Source: CAZPKH01 sp964587165 (GTDB lineage: Bacteria; Bacteroidota; Bacteroidia; Bacteroidales; Muribaculaceae). Taken from it: a stretch of DNA of 39,355 bases. The DNA lies in the NCBI GenBank assembly GCA_964587165.1, contig CAZPKH010000014.1, positions 1-39,355 of the forward strand. Reading direction: 5' to 3'. Shown piece after piece: positions 7,469 to 14,016 of this stretch. How positions within the stretch are numbered: position 1 is the stretch's first letter; each line of letters opens with the position of its first letter. A program made the translations under genes and the position numbers. The notes under the pieces were generated by a model. It saw nothing but the letters and a program-made list of their open reading frames with translations. It was not told the DNA's origin and ran no database searches.

Positions 7469-8980
7469 TCAATGAATGATTTTATAAACTCCGTTATTGT
7501 TTTTTACGATATAGATTCCGGCAGGGAGTTTATCTACTGAGTTTCCCATATAAATGCCGTGGAGATTATATATCCTTTCTACGTCGGAGTCATACGATTC
7601 CGCTGTTTGTATCGCGATGGTCGACGATATCTGCGGCATCGGTGACGGAAGCTGATCCTTCGCCATTCGCAGTTCGGGATAACCGCCCTCATCCATACGT
7701 CTCCAGTACCATACATTGTTAAAATCCCACTGCAGGGCGTTGTCGAATGTTGATTGCTCTGTCGGAGTGAGTTCAGGGCGTGCGGCGTGGTCGGAGAAAT
7801 CAGACCATGCCTCAGGTTGCTGGTGAGGAATATCGTTCCAGGCAAAATTACCTTCGGATATATTCTGATGGTTATTGTTACCGCCGAATCGGCCTACGAA
7901 TTTACCTGCGGCTTCGATTGATTTGTTTATTGCCGCCGAGTTTTTTACCGTTCCATAATTCGCGCCGACAAGTCCGCCGGCATAGTTTGATGCTGAAACC
8001 CGTCCGGTCGCATAGCTGTTGATGATTTCACCGGTATTTTTACCAACCAGACCGCCTACGGCTTTCTGGGCATCGGCTACCACATCAGTCGATGAATAGC
8101 AGTCGGAGATGGTGCCACCCTCCAGAGAGCCTACCAGACCTCCGGCAGCAAGCAGAAGCGAATGAACCTCTCCTTCGCTCGAAATAGACTCCGTGATCCG
8201 GCAATCTTTTGCCAGACCGACAAGTGCTCCGACATATCCGGCTCCGTTTATCTCACAATCGGTAAGCACAACCCTTTTTATATCAGCTCCTTCGGCAACA
8301 CCAAAAAATCCTGCCGCGCTTCCGGCGTTGCACTTCACGTTGAGTCCTGCGATACTATATCCATCGCCGTCGTAACACCCTTTGAACGGATACTTCTCGT
8401 TGCCTACAGGCATGAGGGGCTGCTCGAGTTTTATCGGAGCGGTCTGAACAAAATACGTGTTGTCGGCCCAGAATTTGGTGTTTGACGACAGATATTCCAG
8501 ATCATAGTCGCATTGTATCTGATAAGGATCGTTGACCGAACCTGTGCCGCCGCTGAAAAATTCCTCCTGATATGTACACTCAATGTAAACATTCACGGTC
8601 TGGTCTGTAAGGTTTCTTGCTATCACACCGATTTCCTTCAGATCGGCACACTGCTCGTCGGACAATTTAAACCAATCCTGATATGACTGCGTAAGCTGAT
8701 ATGAGTATGAGCCGTCGGAATTGCGGCTCATGCGGTATTTTTCATTTATGGCACCATCCCACGTCATGGAGAAGCCTGTTTTTCCGGCATAGATGCCACA
8801 CCATGAAAAGATATATACATCATCGCCTAAATCGACTGCGGGCTTAATCGTTATAGTACCTCTCCCGGCTAAATTAAGAGGAGAGGGCGATGAAGTTCCG
8901 CTCGCATCATATTTGTTGCCGGCACAGATGCCTTGAATTACGGCAACAAAACAGATGATACACACAATTTTTTTGAGCAT
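7469..8980 (-). CDS. Secreted GLUG-repeat protein with C-terminal sorting-like tail
   Basis: A 503-residue exported protein. The signal peptide spans about residues 1-20 (hydrophobic IVCIICFVAVIQGICA); the residue before the Cys is wrong for a lipobox. The middle (about 225-350) carries repeated GLUG motifs such as GYVGALVGLA, AAGGLVGSLEG, AVGGLVGKNTGE and YAGGLVGANYG. These form a beta-helix-like surface in adhesins and peptidase-like proteins. The last 35 residues (IYNLHG, then LPAGIYIVKNN) resemble the short C-terminal tails of Bacteroidetes secreted proteins. The gene ends 8 bp before the GH13 start, so the two are probably one operon. A role as a surface or periplasmic partner of the glucanase is inference; GLUG motifs do not define a ligand. 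Confidence 0.8.
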   Translation of the reverse strand: MLKKIVCIICFVAVIQGICAGNKYDASGTSSPSPLNLAGRGTITIKPAVDLGDDVYIFSWCGIYAGKTGFSMTWDGAINEKYRMSRNSDGSYSYQLTQSYQDWFKLSDEQCADLKEIGVIARNLTDQTVNVYIECTYQEEFFSGGTGSVNDPYQIQCDYDLEYLSSNTKFWADNTYFVQTAPIKLEQPLMPVGNEKYPFKGCYDGDGYSIAGLNVKCNAGSAAGFFGVAEGADIKRVVLTDCEINGAGYVGALVGLAKDCRITESISSEGEVHSLLLAAGGLVGSLEGGTISDCYSSTDVVADAQKAVGGLVGKNTGEIINSYATGRVSASNYAGGLVGANYGTVKNSAAINKSIEAAGKFVGRFGGNNNHQNISEGNFAWNDIPHQQPEAWSDFSDHAARPELTPTEQSTFDNALQWDFNNVWYWRRMDEGGYPELRMAKDQLPSPMPQISSTIAIQTAESYDSDVERIYNLHGIYMGNSVDKLPAGIYIVKNNNGVYKIIH

Positions 8981-9071
8981 AAATATATGTTGATATGAGA
9001 TCTTGATAAAAGTCGTTCAGAGACCGACATTGCTGTATGCGGCACAGCCGGACGGATGCGCCACCCCTGCT

Positions 9072-9100
9072 GGCAGCAAGTCCCGGAAGGACTTGCTGCC
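9072..9100. terminator. Perfect 12-bp hairpin downstream of the gal operon
   Basis: GGCAGCAAGTCC (9072-9083) and GGACTTGCTGCC (9089-9100) pair perfectly around a 5-base loop. It lies 27 bp past the stop of the nucleotidyltransferase gene on the minus strand. No T tract follows on either strand, so termination is plausible but not certain; a short palindromic repeat is the alternative. Confidence 0.55.
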
Positions 9101-9126
9101 GCTGGAGAATAAATGATGCGGATGGA

Positions 9127-10029
9127 TCAGAACAGGGGGGAGGGGTAGGTGCCGTTGTCGTGGAGCTCTTTGAATTTGGCTACCACGCCGGGACGGTCGG
9201 CGGAATATGTCACGCCAAACCAGCGGCTGTCGGTGTCGAGCACTTTGACGGTGGCTTCGCCGTTTTTGATGAGGGTGTCGACACAGAGCGGGATGAAGAA
9301 CTCGGCCTTGGGGGTGTTGAGATCTTTGTCGAGGAATTTTACAAACTCGCGCTCGGAATAGTCGAAATAGTCGGGGGTGAAGCCCCAGAGGTTCATCGAT
9401 ACGGGTGTCTCGGGCTCAAGATATGCCTTTTGGCCCTTCTCGTCAGTGTAGGTGATGCGGTGCTCGGGGTCGAAGCTGATGTCGGTGCGCTCCACCACGT
9501 CGGTGAGCAGGCCGCCGTCGGTCGAACATACGCCGCGGGCCACGGAGCCGTTCTCGGTCATGGTGTTGCCTACGCGGAAGCCTACCATGCAGTAGTCGCC
9601 TTTGCGCTCGCGCGGACGCTGCAGCTCCTCGGCTATCACGCGGAATGCGTCGCGGCCGTAGAAGTCGTCGGCGTTGATCACGGCAAACGGTTCGTTGATG
9701 GCGTCCTTGCCCATGAGCACGGCGTGGTTTGTGCCCCACGGCTTTGTGCGGTCGGCCGGGCAGGTGTACCCCTCGGGGAGCTTGGCGGTGGCCTGAAATA
9801 CCACTTCGACAGGCACGTGACCTTCATATTTGGCGAGCACCTTGTTGCGGAACTCCTCCTCGAAGTCTTTGCGTATCACAAACACTACTTTGCCGAATCC
9901 GGCCTGAAGAGCATCGTAGATAGAGTAGTCCATTATGGTTTCGCCGTTAGGGCCGAGCTGATCGAGCTGCTTGAGGCCGCCATAGCGGCTTCCCATTCCG
10001 GCGGCGAGTACGAATAGTGTCGGTTTCAT
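9127..10029 (-). CDS. Sugar-nucleotide-type nucleotidyltransferase in the gal operon
   Basis: A 300-residue cytoplasmic nucleotidyltransferase. The N-terminus carries the NTP-transferase signature LAAGMGSRYGGLKQLD (residues 7-22). A metal/substrate-binding INADDFYG follows near residue 107. The frame extends upstream to 10125, but the family motif requires the ATG at 10029, which also lies 17 bp after the galE stop. Enzymes of this fold transfer NMP to a sugar phosphate, giving an NDP-sugar and pyrophosphate. Because the gene closes a galK-galE operon that lacks galT, a plausible role is uridylylation of galactose-1-P and/or glucose-1-P. That role is inference from context. It could instead make another NDP-sugar. 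Confidence 0.8.
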   Translation of the reverse strand: MKPTLFVLAAGMGSRYGGLKQLDQLGPNGETIMDYSIYDALQAGFGKVVFVIRKDFEEEFRNKVLAKYEGHVPVEVVFQATAKLPEGYTCPADRTKPWGTNHAVLMGKDAINEPFAVINADDFYGRDAFRVIAEELQRPRERKGDYCMVGFRVGNTMTENGSVARGVCSTDGGLLTDVVERTDISFDPEHRITYTDEKGQKAYLEPETPVSMNLWGFTPDYFDYSEREFVKFLDKDLNTPKAEFFIPLCVDTLIKNGEATVKVLDTDSRWFGVTYSADRPGVVAKFKELHDNGTYPSPLF

Positions 10030-10046
10030 AAGGTTGTGTATGTTCG

Positions 10047-11081
10047 TTAGTTGTTTGATCGTATTTTCTGCTCCCAAGCCCAGGCGGCGCGCAGGGTGTC
10101 GTCGAGCGAGCGTTCGGCTTTCCATCCGAGCTCTTTGTTTGCCAGTGAAGCGTCGGCCCAGATGGCGGTGACGTCGCCGGCGCGGCGGGGTGCCATCTTG
10201 TAGTTGAGCTTAAGGGAGTTGACGGCTTCAAAGCGGTTTACCAGCTCAAGCACCGACACGGGGCAGCCGGTGCCGATATTGAATATCTCGTACGGACGGG
10301 CCATCTTGCCGGCCACCATGCGGTCGATAGCGGCCACGTGGGCACGTGCAAGGTCGACCACATCTATATAGTCGCGCTGGCAGGTGCCGTCGGGGGTGGG
10401 GTAGTCGGAGCCGAATATGCTCAGACACTCGCGCACTCCGGCTGCTGTCTGGGTGATGAACGGCACAAGGTTGTTGGGCACGCCGCGCGGCAGTTCGCCT
10501 ATGAGTGCCGAAGGGTGTGCGCCTATGGGGTTGAAGTAGCGCAGGGCTATGCCGAAGTAGTGCGGGTATGCGCGGCAGCAGTCTCGCAATATATCCTCGC
10601 ACATCTGCTTGGTGTTGCCGTAGGGTGAGGTGGCGGGCTGTCGGGGCGACTCTTCGGTGACGGGCAGTCGGTCGGTCTCGCCGTAGACTGTGGCCGACGA
10701 CGAGAATAGCACATTCGGGCGGTCGAATTGGCGCATGAGCTCGCATACGTTCATGAACGATGTGAGGTTGTTGCGATAGTACTTCAGCGGCTGCTCCATA
10801 GACTCGCCCACGGCCTTTGAGGCGGCGAAATGGATCACGGTGTCGAATTGGTAACGCTCGAACACCGTGCGGAGTGCTTCGAAGTCGCAGGTGTCGATCT
10901 GCTCGAAGGCTACCTTTCGCCCGACGATCGTCTCGACGCCGCTCACGGCGGCTGCTTCAGAGTTTGAGAGATTGTCGACTATCACCACGTCGTAGCCTGC
11001 GGAGATGAGCTCTACGCAGGTGTGGGTGCCTATATAGCCGGCACCTCCGGTGACGAGCACTGTATGTTTCTTATCTGCCAT
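10047..11081 (-). CDS. galE: UDP-glucose 4-epimerase
   Basis: A 344-residue short-chain dehydrogenase-type epimerase interconverting UDP-galactose and UDP-glucose with bound NAD. The Rossmann motif VTGGAGYIGTHT is at residues 9-20. The catalytic Ser region FSSSATVYG and the YGNTK (YxxxK) motif are both present near residues 125-160. Length is normal. It sits 21 bp downstream of galK and 17 bp upstream of the nucleotidyltransferase, all minus strand, so the three are almost certainly one transcript. The context makes GalE more likely than a related dTDP- or UDP-GlcNAc epimerase. Confidence 0.93.
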   Translation of the reverse strand: MADKKHTVLVTGGAGYIGTHTCVELISAGYDVVIVDNLSNSEAAAVSGVETIVGRKVAFEQIDTCDFEALRTVFERYQFDTVIHFAASKAVGESMEQPLKYYRNNLTSFMNVCELMRQFDRPNVLFSSSATVYGETDRLPVTEESPRQPATSPYGNTKQMCEDILRDCCRAYPHYFGIALRYFNPIGAHPSALIGELPRGVPNNLVPFITQTAAGVRECLSIFGSDYPTPDGTCQRDYIDVVDLARAHVAAIDRMVAGKMARPYEIFNIGTGCPVSVLELVNRFEAVNSLKLNYKMAPRRAGDVTAIWADASLANKELGWKAERSLDDTLRAAWAWEQKIRSNN

Positions 11082-11102
11082 ATTATATTGTCTGTTACGG
11101 TG

Positions 11103-12245
11103 TCAGTCGTCGAGGCGGCGTGCGCCGTCGCTTATTATCACTTCGTATACTTTCGGGGCGTGGCCATAGCGTGCGGCAAACTGCTCGGTGGCTGTGGTGA
11201 TGAAGTTGTCGAGCTTGTCGTCGGCCACAAGGTTGATGGTGCAGCCGCCGAACCCTCCGCCCATGATGCGCGACCCGGCGACGCCGCACTCGCGGGCTAC
11301 GTCGTTTAGGAAGTCGAGTTCCTCGCAGCTCACCTCGTAGTCGGCCGACAGTCCGCGGTGTGTCTCATACATCTTGCGTCCTACGGTCTCGTAGTCGTCG
11401 CGGAGCAGGGCGTCGCACACGTCGAGCACGCGCTGTTTCTCCTCGATCACATATTTGGCGCGTTTGTAGTCTTCGTCGGATATATCTGCACGGGCTGCGT
11501 CGAGCATCTCCATAGTGGCATCGCGCAGGGTGTCGACACCGAGGCGTTTGGCCACGCGTTCGCACGAGGCACGGCGTTTGTTGTAGGGCGAGTCGGCCAG
11601 CTCATGCTTCACCACGGAGTCGACGAGCACGAGCTTGTACCCCTTGGGGTGGAACGGGAAGTACTCAAATTCGCCCGAGCGGCAGTCCAGGCGCATAAGG
11701 TTGTCCTTACGGCCCATCACGGATGCAAACTGATCCATGATGCCGCAGTTCACACCGCAGTAGTTGTGCTCGGTCGACTGACCTATGCGAGCCAGCTCGA
11801 AGCGGTCGATGCGGTTGTCGTTGAACATATCGTTGAGTGCGAAAGCAAAGCAGCTCTCCAGGGCGGCCGACGAGCTGAGGCCTGCGCCGAGGGGCACATT
11901 GCCGGCGAAAGCGGCGTCAAACCCTTTTACCGAGCCACCGCGTTTTATTATCTCGCGGCATACGCCGAATATGTAGCGCGCCCACGACTGCTGCGGAACA
12001 TCCTCTTCGCGCAGCCCGAACTCCACATACTCGTCGATATCGAGCGAGAATACGCGCACTGTGTCGGTGCCGTTAGGCTTTATCTCGGCCATTATCACTT
12101 TGTCGATAGCTCCCGGGAATACAAACCCTCCGTTGTAGTCTGTATGCTCGCCTATGAGATTGATGCGTCCGGCCGATGCGTAGAAGGTGCCGGGGGCGCC
12201 GAAGCGGGCTTCAAATTGCTTTGCGATTTTCTCCTTTAGTTCCAT
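11103..12245 (-). CDS. galK: Galactokinase
   Basis: A 380-residue GHMP-family kinase that phosphorylates galactose at C1 with ATP, the first Leloir step after the mutarotase. The galactokinase signature GRINLIGEHTDYNGG is at residues 27-41. The GHMP ATP-binding loop LGAGLSSSAALE is near 118-129, and the C-terminal GGGFGGCTINLV motif near 336-347. Length is normal. It is the first gene of a galK-galE-nucleotidyltransferase operon. A -7 box at 12295-12302 lies about 50 bp upstream, with a 17-bp tandem repeat just beyond. No galT is found next to it, while galM lies 4.3 kb away on the other strand. Confidence 0.95.
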   Translation of the reverse strand: MELKEKIAKQFEARFGAPGTFYASAGRINLIGEHTDYNGGFVFPGAIDKVIMAEIKPNGTDTVRVFSLDIDEYVEFGLREEDVPQQSWARYIFGVCREIIKRGGSVKGFDAAFAGNVPLGAGLSSSAALESCFAFALNDMFNDNRIDRFELARIGQSTEHNYCGVNCGIMDQFASVMGRKDNLMRLDCRSGEFEYFPFHPKGYKLVLVDSVVKHELADSPYNKRRASCERVAKRLGVDTLRDATMEMLDAARADISDEDYKRAKYVIEEKQRVLDVCDALLRDDYETVGRKMYETHRGLSADYEVSCEELDFLNDVARECGVAGSRIMGGGFGGCTINLVADDKLDNFITTATEQFAARYGHAPKVYEVIISDGARRLDD

Positions 12246-12294
12246 GGTGTATAGTATTTTGAGTTAATTTTTACAATATTATGTCTTCTATCGG

Positions 12295-12302
12295 CAAAGG
12301 TA
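12295..12302 (-). promoter_or_regulatory. -7 promoter element for the galK operon
   Basis: CAAAGGTA on the plus strand reads TACCTTTG on the minus strand, matching TAnnTTTG, about 50 bp upstream of the galK ATG. No clean -33 TTTG is seen. That position is occupied by the start of the 17-bp tandem repeats, which suggests activator dependence. Confidence 0.6.
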
Positions 12303-12317
12303 GCATTTTTATCTTAC

Positions 12318-12362
12318 ATAATAAAGTGTGGATTATAATAAAGTGTGGATTATAATAAAGTG
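12318..12362. repeat. 17-bp tandem repeat upstream of galK
   Basis: Two perfect copies of ATAATAAAGTGTGGATT (12318-12334, 12335-12351) and a partial third (12352-12362) lie back to back. They span about -30 to -75 relative to the predicted galK start of transcription, and also sit upstream of the divergent HdeD-like gene. Confidence 0.85.
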
Positions 12363-12444
12363 AATGGGTATGCAAACAAATCGAGGCGAGGAATTGTTAA
12401 TAAAGTAAACAAACTAAAAATCAACTTAAAAAAATTATTAAGTT

Positions 12445-13011
12445 ATGGGAACTTTTAAAGAACGTTTTCTCGGCCCGACCCGCTATTGGTGGATCGTTCT
12501 GGCTCTTGGTATCATCACCGTGTGCTGCGGTTTCGCATATTGGTTCTGGCCTGTGGCCGGATATGCTATCGCAGGTCAGATATTCGGCTGGCTTCTGATC
12601 CTGGCCGGTATCACTCAGCTTTGTGTGGCAGCCGGGCCGCACTATCCCCGCGGATGGGGCTGGTGGATTGCCGGCGGTATCGTCGACATGTTTGTCGGCT
12701 TCATGATGGTGCGCAGCATCCTTCTCGCTGAGGTTCTGCTGCCTTACTTCCTCGCTTTCATCTTCATCTACTGGGGTATCACCGCTATCGTGACAGCCTG
12801 CAACCGCTCCGGCCAGCGCTACTGGTGGCTCTATCTGATCAACGGTATCCTGCTACTGATCATCGGATTCTTCTTCATCGAGGCCGGTTGGGTAAGCGAT
12901 ATGGAGACCGTCAGCTTCCTTACATCATTAGCTTTCATCTACTGGGGTTTCACCATGGCAATGACAAGCTACGATATGCGACCCGTCAAAGGCGAGAATT
13001 CGGAAGAATAA
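12445..13011 (+). CDS. HdeD/DUF308 family membrane protein
   Basis: A 188-residue membrane protein of the HdeD/DUF308 family. About six hydrophobic segments fill almost the whole chain: WWIVLALGIITVCCGFAYWF at 15-34, AGQIFGWLLILAGI near 43-56, WWIAGGIVDMFVGFMMV near 73-89, LLPYFLAFIFIYWGI near 98-112, YLINGILLLIIGFFFI near 129-144, and a last near 155-172. HdeD in enteric bacteria is linked to acid stress; that role is not established here. The ATG follows an A/T-rich leader without a Shine-Dalgarno sequence, usual for Bacteroidetes. It is divergent from galK and convergent with the META gene, so it is probably monocistronic. Confidence 0.85.
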   Translation: MGTFKERFLGPTRYWWIVLALGIITVCCGFAYWFWPVAGYAIAGQIFGWLLILAGITQLCVAAGPHYPRGWGWWIAGGIVDMFVGFMMVRSILLAEVLLPYFLAFIFIYWGITAIVTACNRSGQRYWWLYLINGILLLIIGFFFIEAGWVSDMETVSFLTSLAFIYWGFTMAMTSYDMRPVKGENSEE

Positions 13012-13044
13012 TTCCTCTGACTTAGACTAAGATACTGAATAACT

Positions 13045-13082
13045 ACGGCCACCGTTGCCTCGCAGGAGACGACGGTGGCCGT
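13045..13082. terminator. Bidirectional hairpin between convergent genes
   Basis: ACGGCCACCGT (13045-13055) and ACGGTGGCCGT (13072-13082) form a perfect 11-bp stem with a 16-base loop between the HdeD-like gene (+) and the META lipoprotein gene (-). T-rich sequence downstream is modest. Confidence 0.7.
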
Positions 13083-13095
13083 GGTATTGTGTGTC

Positions 13096-13980
13096 TTATT
13101 TCGATACAAGGATCAGGCGGTGGAGCTTGATCAGAGGGTGCCCCTCGGCATCAAGGAGCGTGACCTCCTCGCCGTCGGCATCCATGCGGCTTGAGGCTAC
13201 CTGCTCGAAGTCGATCAGCAGTCGGCTTTCGATCTGAGCCACAGCCTCATTGCACGCGCGCCGTGTGGAGGCAAGGCCGGTGATCTCCATTCCGCCCACG
13301 TGGTCGGGGAGCAGGCGCAGAGTGCCGTTGATGATATTGCAGCCGGTGTTGGCGTGCACGCGCCCCTGGTCGGTGTCGAACACGATCTGTACGTTGGCCA
13401 CCTGTACGTTCTCATCGCCGATCTGCACCACTTCCCATGCTCCCTGCAGGCGGCTGTTGTCCCAGCGGCGGGCAGTCAGTATATCGGAGCCGTCGGCCGA
13501 GCGCAGATACAGGAAGTAGATACCGTTGGTGTGCTCGATATGCAGCGAGGCTGTCTGGCGGAATGAAGCTGTTATGGCATCTTCGGCAGTCATGTCAGGA
13601 CACATCTTCATGGTCGAGAGCATCTCGCCGAATATCACGGCGCCGTCGGCCGGGTTGTAAGTCATATTGCCGTTGAGGTAGTTGCACCCTGTCTTGCAGT
13701 ATATTGATCCTTCGCCGTTTGAGCGCAGGTCGAAGGTGACGGTGGGCGAGGCATCGTTGTCGGCCTCGGCCTCCTGAGTGAGGTCTACGCCGTTGGCCTT
13801 GATGATGTCCCACTCGCCGTTGATGGCATCCATAGCCCCCTGATGCGAGAGCATGTTGGAGGGTGTAGCCTCGACGAGTCGGTCGGCCAGCGGGGGTGCC
13901 GCTTTGTGGGTTTTACACGAGCTCATCATGGCTGTCAGGGCCACTGCTGCGGCCATTGAATATAGTTTTATTCTTCTCAT
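13096..13980 (-). CDS. Lipoprotein with two META (DUF306) domains
   Basis: A 294-residue predicted lipoprotein. The N-terminus has a basic start, a hydrophobic segment and the lipobox MSSC with Cys22. Two META-type domains follow, at about residues 52-160 and 175-285. Each begins with a (G)EWD- or GAWEVVQ-type strand and contains the NTGCN/KTGCN element and a later segment with a conserved cysteine (STMKMC, STRRAC). META domains occur in HslJ-type envelope proteins linked to stress resistance and in inhibitor-like lipoproteins; no activity can be assigned. A -7-like TATCTTTG (13998-14005, minus) lies just upstream, inside the spacer after priA. It converges with the HdeD-like gene. Confidence 0.85.
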   Translation of the reverse strand: MRRIKLYSMAAAVALTAMMSSCKTHKAAPPLADRLVEATPSNMLSHQGAMDAINGEWDIIKANGVDLTQEAEADNDASPTVTFDLRSNGEGSIYCKTGCNYLNGNMTYNPADGAVIFGEMLSTMKMCPDMTAEDAITASFRQTASLHIEHTNGIYFLYLRSADGSDILTARRWDNSRLQGAWEVVQIGDENVQVANVQIVFDTDQGRVHANTGCNIINGTLRLLPDHVGGMEITGLASTRRACNEAVAQIESRLLIDFEQVASSRMDADGEEVTLLDAEGHPLIKLHRLILVSK

Positions 13981-13997
13981 AATCGTTGAATTTGGTG

Positions 13998-14005
13998 CAA
14001 AGATA
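13998..14005 (-). promoter_or_regulatory. -7 promoter element for the META lipoprotein gene
   Basis: The minus strand reads TATCTTTG, 17 bp upstream of the ATG at 13980. The expected -33 motif is not evident; that region is the end of priA. Confidence 0.5.
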
Positions 14006-14016
14006 ATGATTTTTTC

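Noticed and set aside
9037..10017. Long plus-strand open frame opposite the nucleotidyltransferase
   Set aside because: Antisense shadow in GC-rich DNA; composition is odd (Val/Gly/His rich) and no family motif is present.
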